DNA of 64,000 nt, from positions 186,208,455-186,272,454 of the forward strand of contig CANTUZ010000001.1 of NCBI GenBank assembly GCA_947846985.1. Reading direction: 5' to 3'. Every line of letters begins with the position of its first letter. Within the stretch, counting starts at the first letter, position 1. The notes below the pieces were generated by a model. It had not been told where the DNA came from. It did not search any database and was given only the letters and a program-made list of their open reading frames with translations. This document shows, piece after piece, positions 35,601 through 48,153 of the stretch. The position numbers were made by a program, and so were the translations under genes. The DNA is from Fratercula arctica. Its lineage: Eukaryota > Chordata > Aves > Charadriiformes > Alcidae.

Positions 35601-38600
35601 GGCAAGGGAAGACAGGAAAACAAGGAGTTACCATAGCATATCAGCAAACAATCTGTTTGAAAATTTTCCATAGGTCTCCTGCCAAAGCAGTTTGAAAGAG
35701 GTTAATCAGTTAGTCTTGTGGACGTTCACAGATGTGTGAGATGTCAGCCTGGATAAAAAGCCTGAAGACACTTAATTGAAAAAATAACACATAGATGATG
35801 GAAGCTGGCAGCCTGGGCCTAAAGGAGAAGGGAGTTTACCTCTAGATACAGAATGAGAGATGATAGGTAGGCTTTGACACGGAAGATAAGTGATTAATAT
35901 ATAATGGGATACTGGATTTATGTCAGTGGAATGAGATTGCGTTTGTCAAGATTAGAACAAAAGATAGGAGCAAGATCTGAAATAACAGAGATGGGAGTGT
36001 AATAGCTGTACAGTTTGAGAGGAGAAATACTTTAAAGATAGTATTTGTAAAGATCCTACAATATTTACATGTAAATCTTGTGTAAATTTGTGAATCTATA
36101 GGGCCTAGATGCTTGTGTCTGAACACTGAGAGAGATGTATAGGTCAAAGAGGATGCTGCAGTTATTGGCCTAAATGAACAGTAATGTTGCCCGAGAAAGG
36201 AGATGAGAGGAGAGTTTATTAGTCCTGTAGAGGAGAGTATACACTCTCTATCTTCTAACTGCAAAAAGTTGTGGTCCAGCTCACAGCAGCAGTCTGCTGT
36301 TAGTGATGGGGGAAAATAACCTGCTCTGGTCAGTGATGAGCTGGTGGAGTCCAGAACTTTTATGAGGTCCTCCTCTGTTAGTTCTCTCGCGGAAGATCTT
36401 TCATAAAGTTACTCAAATATTACTGTTCTTCGCTGTTCCCATATTGCACTTTAATGGCAGCATTTACAGCGTAAGGTTATGCCTGAAGTATGTCACGCCA
36501 TTGTTGACGAAGCACTACAGAAAATACGTATTAATACACATAGTAACGTGCTTAAGTATTTAGGTTTTCTGAGCCAGGATTGACTTGACTGCATTGCTCC
36601 CCAGTGGTGGAACCAGGAGTTCTGAAGATCATACAGGTTGGATGCCAGTAGAATCTCTGTCATGTACACTGTTTCTTTTACATATGTAGGGTATATTTCC
36701 ACCTACTGGAAAAACTGTTTCGGAAATGCTATATATGCTGTCCATATGCGGTGTCAGGGTATTTCATTTGCTTATTTAGGGAGGGATTGAGGACATAACA
36801 TTGCTATGAAGTTCCTAGTTTTGCCCTTCACCCTCATCTCTCTGGACATCCTGGAACAGCCAGTTCTGGCTCAGTTCTGGTGTCTGGAGGACCATAGGGC
36901 TTTCGTGTTTCTGTGGCCATCCCATCCTTTTTCTCAAGTGCCAACCAGTGGAGTAGGGTAATGTGAGGTAGGTCTGAGACACTGTGAGGTTTAATTTTAT
37001 TTTGTTGAAACTTTAAAGCTAGAAAAGAGAAAATATTTTGCTCAAGTTTGAAAGTGATTTTATGTCTTTTTAATTTGGTCGGTTGTATATTTACTAAAAT
37101 AAAAGAAGTCAGTAGTTTTTTTTCTTTTTAAGAATTTCCCTTCGGTGCGTTTCCATCTGAACTGTGTTAGAAGAATCTGAAAAGTTGAGCTTTTTTTCCT
37201 TTACTTGCAGACGACTTACTACTTGTGCCCTCTGAGACCCCAGCAGAGATAGCAAGGTGCATTGCTTTGGGATTCCCGACAGAGGATTCCTGCTAACCCA
37301 AGTCAGAGCATTGCTGTGCCGATTCAGTTACTGAGGACTGCTTGATTACCTCCCCGCTGCCCATTGTCCTTCTTTCAACTTCTAGAAATTGTTCATCAGA
37401 TTTATCATTGCTTTTTAAGAAAGTCTTCATGAGCATGACCTGAGGTTTTACAGGATATCTTGAAATAAAAGTAATAATATTGTTATACATTCTCTCACAT
37501 TGAGCCACACATGCTATCACAAAAGTAGCCTTGAAGCTGTTTCAGTTTTACAGCAAAGAGTGTTTCTTTTCATATCAGGTAATCCGATCTGCTGGGGCTT
37601 TTTTCCCCCTTGGCTTTGAAAACATGCCTTTATATTAATAATCCTGGATTTTGTGCTGAAAGTTGATTGCTCTAATTGCTGATTGGTATTCAGTAACACT
37701 AAATAAAGGCTCAAAATTTTCCCTTTTTCCTTTTTCCACTCTGAAATCTATCAATGTGTATTTTTAGAGTTCACCATTAGTGGATGTATAATCTTTGTGT
37801 CTGCTTTTATTCTTGGCCACTGGGAGTTTTGCTACCAGCAATAAAAGACAACCTCCATGTTGTACTGCACAGTATAGATATTGTAAATTTTGGTCTTGCT
37901 TTCCATTGATCTGGTTTGCCATATGGGAATCATATTCAGCTGATCTTTATTTCCTGAGTCAGAAATTCTGTTTTACCCATCTTTGGGGCTTTCAACATTT
38001 ATTCTCAGTGGGCTGTCAGGTATTGCACATGAAAGCAAAGGTTCAAAGGCATATAAAGAAGGTTGGGGCCTGAAATGTTTACTTAACACTGTGATTTTTT
38101 TTCTTTTTACAAACATTTGCCAGACTGGAGGATCAGCATGAAACCTTAATAAATTTTAGACTTTTTCTGCTCTATTATGAACATTTTACACATACATAAT
38201 TTTGGTGTAGCCTGGAACACATCAGCTGTAAACTTGCTAGTGTGTTTGCCAGCGACAGTATTAACAGCATTGCAATTAGTTCTTTTAAGTTTATCAATTA
38301 TTCTTCTCAGAGGTTTGTTTCCTTTCACTTCTGTTTTTGTTTCTGCAACTGCCCCTAACAGACTGCCATTGTGCTACAAAAAAACCTTAAATGAATTACT
38401 ATGCAGCTTTTAATTAATAGGACAAGTACAATTTTAAAAATAAAGATACCATCCTCTCTCTTTGCCATGTCATTTCACTGAGAGGGAGAATGAATTTGAG
38501 TGAAAGTGAGAATGAGCTTGTCGTTGCTCGCTTGTGAAGATGCTGCCACCAATGAGGTAGAGAGTCATAATCTTAACAGCTTTTGTACCTTAAATATTTA

Positions 38601-41187
38601 ATCTCTTGGGAAAAAAATGCCTAAAATTCGAGGGATTTGAATCACTTGGGGGCAGTGATGTAGAGACTCTAGATCTTTTTACTGTATTTGGATTTTTTCT
38701 TTCTCTTTTGTACTGAAGTGTATTTCAGACTTAGCATACTGGAGTGTGTATGATGTTCCACTTCCATCTTCAGTGTATCTCATTTTGCTTTTTATTATCA
38801 AGCAAGGAAACAGTCAGGGATCTTGATACTCAGTAATGGGATTTGTTCTCTCTTCTTGCTTCTTCATTGCTAAGAGGTTGTAGAGAGCTAGGATTGGCTC
38901 AAAGTGACTGTTTTTGTCTAGAAGAGATGTGGTTTAGGTGTGCTGAGGGTCATATTTTGTTGTTGAAGAAGTGGAAACAGATGAGAAAAAGTCAAAGATT
39001 AAAAGGGATGTGGGGTTTCCCCCATAGCTCCTTCACCTTTCGCACAAGGGCCACCAAGAAGAAAGCTGTTGGGGAACTCTGCTCTCTCACAAAGAGCCCT
39101 GGACTCCCAGTCCTGCTCTCCTGACTTGCATGGCCTCTTCATCAGGAAACCATGCTCCAGGCCTTGGAGAAAGAAGAACTGAAGGCCATCATGATTTGAA
39201 TCGTATTTCACTTCTAATCCAAAGTCTTTTTAAATTAGTATTTTTTTCTTTAGTCTGTGTACATGGGAGTTTATTTGTATGTGTATTCTCCGAACAGTCC
39301 AACTTTCCAGTAGCCCCGAGGACAAAATAACTCACGGAAGTAGAAGAGAAAGAAAAGGACTTTATCAAAACAGGACACTCATCTGCATATTTCTCCCTGA
39401 TGGGAAGAGGGCCAGAAGACAAATACATTACAGTGATAGAACCGCGTACGTTCAGATTCTGCAGTAATGACCATGGTAATACTGCAGAATAGCGTATCGA
39501 GGTTAAAGAAACTGCTGTCTTCCAGTAATTTTCACAGAAATAATGTTTGTTAGATCAGAAAAATATTATTAATTAACAGGAAGTAGCATCTTAGAAGCTA
39601 AATTATGTAGTAGGAACTGAAGTATAACTAGCTAATAAAGTAGTATGAAAGAAATTATTCTCTACATGGTGGATATGAGCCTGCTTGACAATAACGTTTG
39701 TGGGGTTTTTTTTCAAATTGCTCCAGATCTAAGCTTTCATTTCAAATCCATATATTCATGTTGGGATAATAATTGTAATCTTGAGAATGTAAACTTGTTA
39801 CTGTGTTATTTTCCTGAATCTGCTGGTAATCTGAAGCACTGACTCTATCCTTATTCCATTTTCTTTATTAATCCTTTTTAGGTACTCATTCTAAACCTAA
39901 TGATGGTCTTTAAAATTCAGCGTTAACAATTTCATTTATGATAACTTCTGTAGCTGGGAGGGGGAGAATGATGATTGTCAGGAACATCAGCAAGAAGAAA
40001 AGTGGAGAATGAATAAAAGCAAGAGGGGCAAATGGGAAAAATAAAAACAGAATTAAGAGGTATAAATACAGTAATTGTAAAGATGAATGTATTTTTACTT
40101 TGATATTAGACATAACAAGCAGGTAGTGGAAAATGATTAAAAATATAGTTATTTCATTATAGATCATTTTCCCTTCCATACCTTTGTTCAAAATGTATCA
40201 CTCGTGAATGAAAAAAACTGATGGCAGTTTATGGGCAATAGATTGCATTCCCAAACTTGTATGCCGGAGTGGGCAGCCAGGAATTTGAGGATGTCTGTAA
40301 AGTAAGCGTGATGCGTCCGACTTGATTTCTTTTTCCTGCTCCCCATCCGTGTTTAGCCTGCCCCCACAGCACCACGTTGAAATCCTTGTTCTGTACTGGT
40401 GCCTTACGCACTTAGTGCACTGACTGGTTCCAGTCCCTCTTCCAAACCCCTGACCTCTGCTCAGCCTCTCAGTGTTGCAGGCTCTCAGCTGAGTTGAGTA
40501 AACTTCTGCTAATGAAAACAGATAAAAAGTCACTGGAATTTATTAAAGCTTCTGCATTAACTTAAATCGTGCACTGAGAATGAATGTAGTACTATTAAAA
40601 AATGAAATTGGATTATAATGAAAGGAACCTGCAGATTTTAGTTAGTAACTTTCATGCATCTCTATAAATTTTGTTTAATTCTAATGAAATAAAAGTGAAT
40701 CCCCATTAACTGTAATGAAATAAAATTAAGCTCTCCCTGACTTACATTCGTGTAGCCAGTCAGCACTATTATTTGAAATCTCATTGGGCTCAATTTGTCT
40801 GCAAGGACAACAGAATTGTCATTTATGCTGGGGGAGCTCTGCTGGTAAGAAAATAGCAGGACTACGTCTGTTCTGTCTGGAGAAAAGAGGTGCCTATACA
40901 TGGGATTCACGTGATGTGTGCTACAGAAGTTGACATGATACTACAGTTTTTTTTTAAGAATCTGTTTGGAATCTGTATAATAAATACTCACATACCTAGT
41001 AGTTCAAATATATACTGCTTTGTTTGAAGACGTTTTGTTTCTTTAGTAACTTCACATGTCAGTATGTTAATATACATTAAAAACATCATGGGCAGGTCAT
41101 GTTCTTGCTGAAAGTTTGTTTAATATTTTTGGGAAAGAGGTAATTAATTTTTGTCTTGTTTCAGCCTAATAAGAAAGTCTTATTTGG
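32641..41187. other. Non-coding AT-rich DNA, no gene seen
   Basis: No defensible coding frame. An (AAAC)n run lies at about 32993-33016 and a short GC-rich patch at 33300-33420. The region 35590-36270 is purine-rich on the plus strand and reads like a very old dispersed repeat, but I cannot assign a family. The stretch 38150-38400 has the AT-balanced, low-repeat look of a possible conserved non-coding element, which needs alignment to prove. Confidence 0.5.
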
Positions 41188-41258
<71 letters not shown>

Positions 41259-41691
41259 TCCTTCCTTCCTTCCTTCCTTCCTTCCTTCCTTCCTTCCTTC
41301 CTTCCTTCCGTCCTTCCTTCCTTCCTCCCTTCCTCCCTTCCTCCCTTCCTCCCTTCCTCCCTTCCTCCCTTCCTCCCTTTCTCTCTCTCTCCTTCTCTCT
41401 TTCTCTCTTTCTCTTTCTCTCTCTCTTTCTCCCTTTCTCCCTTTCTCTCTCTCTTTCTCTCTTTCTCTCTTTCTTTCTCTCTTTCTCTCTTTCTCTCTCT
41501 GTTTCTCTCTGTCTCTTTCTCTCTTTCTCTCTTTCTCTTTCTCTTTCTCTCTCTCTTTTTCTTTCTCTCTCTCTCTCTTTCTCTCTTTTCTTTCTTTTCT
41601 TTCTTTTCTTTCTTTTCTTTCTTTTCCTTCTTTTCCTTCTTTTCCTTCTTTTCCTTCTTTTCCTTCTTTTCTTTCTTTCTTTTCTTTCTTT

Positions 41692-41788
<97 letters not shown>

Positions 41789-41884
41789 TTTTCCTTCTTT
41801 TCTTTCTTTCTTTTCTTTCTTTTCTTTCTTTCTTTCTTTTCTTTCTTTCTTTTCTTTCTTTTCTTTCTTTTCTTTCTTTCTTCC
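41188..41884. repeat. 697-base polypyrimidine compound microsatellite
   Basis: The plus strand is pure C/T except for three G (41310, 41501 and 41511). It is built in blocks: (TTTC)n to about 41260, (TTCC)n to about 41325, (CCCTTCCT)n to about 41378, CTCTTT-type repeats to about 41590, (TTTTCTTTC)n then (TTTTCCTTC)n to about 41670, (TTTC)n to about 41785, and mixed TTTTCTTTC to the end. The absence of A means no stop codon is possible on the plus strand, which explains the long Ser/Phe/Leu frames there. The minus strand is an equally artefactual Lys/Glu/Arg frame. Long homopurine-homopyrimidine tracts are known to form triplex (H-) DNA and to be unstable. Confidence 0.97.
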
Positions 41885-44384
41885 GTTGGCTTTGTTATGC
41901 CAGATCATTACTAGCTTTACTTTCTACTGCATTTTATCATAATGCTCTTTGAGTATAAATAAACTCTGGTATGCTAAACCTAATAGCAATTAAACTGGAA
42001 GTGTTTGTGTTTCATCACTGTGAACTTCGCAGAAATGTTTCCATGACAACCTCCATGCTAGTTAAGGCAACCAGAGGTGATCAACAGTTTATATATTTTT
42101 TTTCTCTTGTAAGAATGGAATTTGTGTTGACAGTTCTGGCCTTTAATGGCACTTTTGTACTGTGTGAAAGTATTTGTTTACTAGATCATATGCTGTTAAC
42201 TGTCAGGCCGAGACAGAGTGACTGCTTTTGATAAAAGGGCTGCATTACATCTCTGAGTCTGTGAAGCTCTTGTACTTTAATTACTCACATCAGTACAAAA
42301 GTATCCATTTGCTTCAATACACTTAAAAATTAGACTTATTAGTTCCAAAGCATTAATGGTGAGTTAATTTTGCCCTTTGCATTTTTTGGGGAACAACAAT
42401 CTGAAAGCTGCTTTGTTGTTTTAAATTTAAACTAATGTATTTACAGTGATAAAAATCACATTTCATGGTATGGGGTGAATCATAAGTGCTGTAATTATTT
42501 GCACTATGAATTAGAATTTCTGGGCCCTGTTTTCATATTTAGCTGAGGAAGGCTGTCATGCTGGAAGCTGAAATATGCTAGTTATGGACTCTGTTAAGAC
42601 CATAATTTAAGTGGAGGTGTTTTGTCTCTCACATATTTAAAAAAAAAAACCCAAGTCTACCTAAGATGTGACTGAAATAACCTCTCTGGAGTGTAACGTA
42701 ATAGTAGTACAGGCAGACTGTTGTGTACGGTACATGTCCATCAGATAGTCAGAAAGATTTCAGAATGAAACTTAAGGGGTTTTTTTTGTCAGATATTTCT
42801 CTTCATGGAGCACTTTGTAGGTAGAACATCTGGAAATTAATGGATGAGTTATCATCTGATCTGTTAATTAGCTAATAACTGCTACTACAGCAAGTTCATT
42901 CACTACCAGCAGTAGTGAATTTGCCTGTGCTGAGTTGAACAACTTGCTTTCGTTACGTGGCTGTTCATTGTCCAGGCTGATGGATGAGCGTTGTCTTGAC
43001 TCTTGAGTGTGTGCGTAGCAGAGGATAATTTGGTTTTGATTTTTTAAAAATGTAAATATTTGGAAGGTACAACATTGTCTTCTAAAAGTCTGTTTCAAAA
43101 CAAAGACAAATTATTTTGTCATAATAAATACCTTGGTTTGGGGGGAGAGTAATATTTAGTAATATTCTTGAATACTCAGATATGAGATGTGATACTTGTT
43201 GCATGTCTTGCATGTGAAGACACCATGTATATTCAGGACTCTAGTCTATTGGACATGTAATTAATTTTAGTAATTACTTGCAGAAAATGTTTATTATTTC
43301 AAGTAATTATACCATCCCTTTTTTAAGCAACTGAGTCACTCATGAGTGATCTGTTAAAACTAATAGGGGTTGAAACTGTGTAAATTAAGATTTTGTGTGG
43401 GTTTGTGTGTGGATGCCATTGCTTTTGCACAGTGTGTGTGTCTGTTGAGTCAGGAGTTGCTTATGTGGTTGTTGGTAGTTGGTGACACCAGGAAGGGAAG
43501 TGAAAGTGTTGGCCTTAGATGCCTAAATTCCCCAAGCTTCAAACTGTAGACAGAGTACTTCTCTCCACACTACCGGTGTAAGATGCTGCCATTGCCGTAA
43601 CACCCATGCCTCATCTTTGGGGGTTTGCTGGGCCTTTCTTCGTGTGGGAAAGCTGGGATATCAAAGAGAAACTTCCCAGAGGAGGAGGGGGTGAGCGAAG
43701 CTGCCTGTATGTGCACTCTCTCCAGTTTCTGGCCCGTTTTAGGTGGAGAGCTTGGTCTGTAGTGAGGTGTGTGCAGTGAACGTGGCTACTGTCCACTAAC
43801 ACAGTTCAAACTTTTTTCTTCGGTCTCTTTGAAGGTAATTAGATGCACATTAAGTTGATGTGAGTTTCAGTTCAGATCAGCTTGTTACTTCGGATCTGCT
43901 TTAGGTTACTGAGCTACACAACCTATGCTAAACCAGTTTCTCTGAATGCATAGGTATTTGCAGAATCTGAAAATCGAGTTTACAACATCCTTGCAGACAA
44001 AAATGTGTGGATTACTAGAATGATTATATTTTATTAGAGTACTAAGAAGCAGGCTTTATTTTCTTGGTGGTCACTTGGTTGTGAAAGATCGTGTACTACT
44101 TCAGCGTATGATACAAATAAGCACTCTGTGCTCTTTTCCCAAGTTAGTATTTGTAAACAGTAGTTTGTTATCATGTCTGAAATAATCTTATGTTATCTGT
44201 AGTTGTCAGGTTTTTTGTTATTCTGGTGTAAAGCAGACACTACCTAAATGTGAACTGTGACTCCGGGGACATGGCATAAAAAAGCGTTGAGGATAGGCAG
44301 GAACTGGGAGGGACGAACAGGCTACTAGCCCTAACACTTTTCTTTTTCTTCCCCAGGAAAAATGAACTCATATTGGAACAGCAA
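41885..44384. other. Non-coding DNA, no gene seen
   Basis: AT-rich, with no recognisable coding frame or RNA gene. A strong pyrimidine-rich acceptor-like sequence (TTTCTTTTTCTTCCCCAG) ends at about 44357, just before the CR1 fragment, but has no associated exon that I can support. Confidence 0.55.
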
Positions 44385-44705
44385 CACAGATGGGCTGCGA
44401 GGGTGATCAGGAAATGGAAAGCTTATCTTGGAGGATGAGACTAAGAAAGTATGACATGTTTGGCTTAATGAAACAAAAACTGAGAGAGGATATGATTTCT
44501 CTTTCATATTTCTAAGTGTGTTAGGGAAAGGCAGAGAAGGCATCAGGGAGGGAGAAGAGCTCTTTAAGCTAAGGGACATTGTTAGAACAAGTACAAATGG
44601 GTGTAAACTAGCTCTGGATAAATTTGGGCTGGAAGAGAGAGCATTCAAGACAGAACTGAACATTCAAGTGGTGTGGAGGGAACAGGAGATTTCAAAGAGG
44701 GTGGT
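44385..44705 (+). mobile_element. CR1 LINE fragment (end of ORF2 and start of 3' UTR)
   Basis: The plus strand contains GAGGGTGATCAGGAAATGGA (44399), TGAGAGAGGATATGATTTCT (44480), CAGGGAGGGAGAAGAGCTCT (44544), AGCTAAGGGACATTGTTAGA (44568) and ACAAATGGGTGTAAACTAGC (44593). All are standard CR1 blocks in the right order for a plus-strand copy. The translated frame across 44518-44727 keeps the CR1-type REGEELFKLRD and TNGCKLA wording, but the copy is broken and truncated at both ends. Confidence 0.88.
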
Positions 44706-46285
44706 CTTATCAGCAAAATTGGCATGATACAGATGCTTCAAATAGCACAAGATTACCTGCGGCAACTCAAGTTGTTCGTTCCAATCCTATGCCCATCTTT
44801 TTGCCTAACTAGACCTGTAGAATGTCCATGCTTGCTTGTTGCACAGTACTGTGAAAACTTGACAGATGGAATCTAGGAGGAGCTTTTTAAAATTATTTTG
44901 TTTCAATTCCAATACGTGTTTAATTCTTGAGTAGATTCCTGTCTGTTTTCAGATAAAGTGCCTTCTTCAGTGTTACTGAAAAGAGTACCTGGGACTTCTT
45001 AAACTAATTTTTTCATTGTTGTTTTGTATCTATGGAAGTACTACCTTTAAATTTGTCCTTTGATTCACCTTGCTGTGGTTAGTTACAAGCTTTAACCAAC
45101 CTAAGTAGTTTCTTTTTTCTCCCCTTTGGTATTTTCCATGCAACTGGAAAGATAAGTTGATTATCACCATATTCTTGACAGTTTGTTGTGTAACCAGTCT
45201 GTACATTTATTTAATCCATTCAACCCTTCATTTCTATAACTTGACTTCCTGACAATATTTTTTTTTAAAGTTTGTCAGTACTTCGAAGTACTCATAATTG
45301 AACACAACAGAACTTATTCAGAGTAGTTGCTGTGGGAACCCACATCAGGGATAGAAATGCTTTTCAGCAAGTTCTCTTACTCTTAAGAGCCAAAGAAGTC
45401 TGGTGGCAAAAGGATGTCAGCTCCTCATCTGAGGCTACCCTACTACTGTGGTCTCGCACTTAGAAGATATCACTTCAAGACTTAAAAAAGGAGGGTATCC
45501 AGAGATGCATTTGATCAATTTTGATTTTTTGTTCTCTCTGTTTCTGGAATATAATGTATATGTATATTCCCAAAGCCTGTCAGTCTACCACCCAGTAGTA
45601 GTCCACCTTCTGTGCCAGATATCCAGATGGCATGGTTGTGCTTCCTTCTTTAAAAAATACTTGTTTATATCCCTTCAGTGAGGTCTCAGGAAAAAATGAT
45701 AGATCACTTTCCCAGACCTTCTCTCCTGACCTTCTAGAACTCAGAGGCTCTGAAACCTCATTCCCACAGGTTTTTCAGAGATTTTTTTTTTACCTAGGGC
45801 TTTGCTAATTTTGAAAGGCAGTTACTTCATGTTTCCTGCTTGTTAGACTCTGGTAAAATGGACTTCAGGATCTTCTTGAATCTGCTTCAGGAACTGAATT
45901 CATGTGCAGTGTACTGAATATTCTATAACCTGACAATTGTTCAGATTGCACTTCTAGTCATGCAGTACTTAGTTGCTGGACTGTATTTCTCCCTTGCAAA
46001 GTCCTAGTAGGCTCTTCTGGGAATATAGGGCAGCAGTATAATGCATCACACCAGGCTGTGCCACCGAAACAAACTGGGCCTGCATATGAGACTGGGATGC
46101 TACCTAGGAAGATATTTCATCAGTCTAAGGTTGTTAAATATTACTACATAGCTAAGTAGTACTACAGGTCAAATATTACTACTTGGATGCAGTGCCTTTT
46201 GTAAAGAGCCCTTTCATATCCCATCTAGATCTCTTTCTTTCTAAATAAAGGTATTTTCTTCTTCTCTACTTGGATAGACAGCATT
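44706..46285. other. Non-coding DNA, no gene seen
   Basis: No frame with a recognisable domain. The longest, 45448-45681 (plus), is short and lacks conserved features. The surrounding sequence is mostly unique-looking and AT-rich. Confidence 0.5.
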
Positions 46286-46897
46286 TCAGGGATCATGGTC
46301 TGAAGATCTCTGCATCAGTGGCTTGGAGCTCAAGTCAGCATGCGTCTGAGAAGTTCTATTCACATTCTTCATGGTCATCACATTCATGTGCAAGTGAGAA
46401 ACTGTCAGATGTACTATAGCACCTGGCAAACTAGTGTGAGTTCTGATTCTCTTTTCTGTGAAGCAGTTAAGTTCTGCAAATGGTACAGTGGTGTACAAGG
46501 TGTCAGAACAAGGTGTTGGCACCACCTGTGGGGTGTCCTGATCATATTGCCAAATGAACTGAGCCACTTCACCATGAGGCACCATGAATGGAAGACTTGT
46601 GTTTGCTATCCCTGGGACAAGCTTTTCAGTGGTTTTCAGAGATGTAAATCAGACATTATAAAAAGGTTTGGACCTTTCATGCCTTTTCTGGATGGTGTTA
46701 GTCTCTGTTGCATTTATTATTATTCCTTTGGCCAGGTAAAATGATACATACCTTTTCCCTGTTCCCATAAATGTTCTCTTTGAGGTAAAACACAAAGGGC
46801 TATAATTAACAGAGTCACTTGGGATGGTATAGACAGTTTTGATACCAAGATGAATCACCTTACATGGAATAATTGGAGGTTGCTGCCTCTCCGTCAA
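46286..46897 (-). pseudogene. Unidentified minus-strand open frame, possibly a decayed coding relic
   Basis: Two frames, 46649-46897 and 46286-46585, are in the same minus-strand phase and are joined by an open stretch with a single TGA at 46649-46651. Together they give about 200 codons with one stop. The composition is not low-complexity. I do not recognise the product: no catalytic motif, zinc finger or membrane segment is evident. It could be the remnant of an old retroelement or retrocopy, or chance. A third frame further upstream on the same strand (46894-47127) is in another phase and would need a frameshift to join. Confidence 0.2.
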
Positions 46898-47278
46898 GGT
46901 CTGCTAATGCAGAATTTTGGGAGTGTGCCGAAAGTTAGTGCGAGTCTTGCTACTTTGTATTTTGAAAGCTGGATGACTCTCCTCACTAGAGGGAACATCT
47001 GTAGCAGAAACCTCTCCAGGAGAGGCTTCTGAAGTGTATTGTATTCCCAGTCATGTGTCCACTTGATCCAGACTTTTGTCCCACACAGTCTTGCGTATCT
47101 TCGTTGAATCACATAAAATTTCTCCAAATTTCATCCTGGTTTGTTTACTTATAGCAACCCACTTTTCAATTTTGCAGGTTACTTGAAGATCTGGTCCACA
47201 ATGGATGCAAGTCTGGTACTTAAGATGCCTGTCTTAAAGCTTTTAGTGACTGTTAACTTTTGTACTCTTACATGAAGT

Positions 47279-47505
47279 TCACAGGATCAGTTGAGGTTGG
47301 AAGGGAACTCTGAAGATTGCCTAGTCTGACTGCCCGTGTCAAGAAAGTTACAGCAGTTTGTCCTGGACCGTGTCCAGTTGGTTTTTGAATATCTCCAGGG
47401 ATGGAGAGTCTACAACCTGTCTGGGCAACCTGTTCCATTGTTTAGCCACCTCACAGTAAAAATGTGTTTTCTTATGTTCAGATAGTTGCGTTCAGAAGTT
47501 ACTCT
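47279..47505 (-). mobile_element. CR1 LINE fragment, moderately diverged
   Basis: The plus strand reads TCACAGGATCAGTTGAGGTT followed by GGAAGGGAACTCTGAAGATT. Later come GACCGTGTCCAGTTGGTTTT, GAATATCTCCAGGGATGGAG and GGGCAACCTGTTCCATTGTT, then CACAGTAAAAATG. This is the complement of the CR1 3' end and 3' UTR. The 3' tail abuts position 47279, so the element is in minus orientation and 5'-truncated at about 47505. Confidence 0.93.
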
Positions 47506-48097
47506 TCTATGTCGCAAGAATGCCTTTCTAAGAGACTGGCAGATAAATATGTATTCTCAGTATTATTTCAGGATTTTTAAAACTTGGTTTCTAATACTTT
47601 CTTTAATCTGGAAATGATTTTAGGTCTTTCCTTTCCCTCCTCCAGAGTCCCATACTTCTGGGATGGAGACTCCTTTATTGCCTTAACATCAAAAGGGGTC
47701 TCACTTCTGTATGGATGCAATCACCCTCTTTAGATGGTTCCCAAGACTATTTGTCCCCATAGCTGGCAGATACAAAGGTGTATCTACTTCCATGCAGAGT
47801 CTTAAAATTGCAAATTGAGCCAGCGTCGCGTGGTAGCCACAAACTGAATTCTCAGTTGAGTTCTGGCTCGAGGTACATCAGTGGCTCACTGTCAAATGTC
47901 CGTATTAATGCCATTTGATCAGGAATTACCTGGAATCCTGTTCATACTTCACTAAACTTCACATCGTTTGAAGGACATCCAGAGTTGATGTGTTTCTTCG
48001 TGTTACAGGGATGGAGCCTTGCTTAGGTGAAGGACTCATCACACCTACCTCAAAATAAATAGATGCTAGTCATCACTGATGGCGTGAATAATGTGAT

Positions 48098-48153
48098 TGT
48101 GGTTTATTACCCAATAAGATGTTTATTACTTGTGGTTTATTACTCAAAAGATG
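48098..48153. repeat. Short imperfect direct duplication
   Basis: TGTGGTTTATTACCCAATAAGATG (48098-48121, given here only as a position reference) recurs at 48131-48153 as TGTGGTTTATTACTCAAAAG plus ATG, with a TTTATTACT spacer copied between them. It is a local duplication with a 33-base offset. Confidence 0.8.

Noticed and set aside
41151..41942. Long open frames (up to 263 codons) on both strands
   Set aside because: The region is a pyrimidine microsatellite. With no A in the tract, no stop codon can occur on the plus strand, so the frames reflect composition, not coding.
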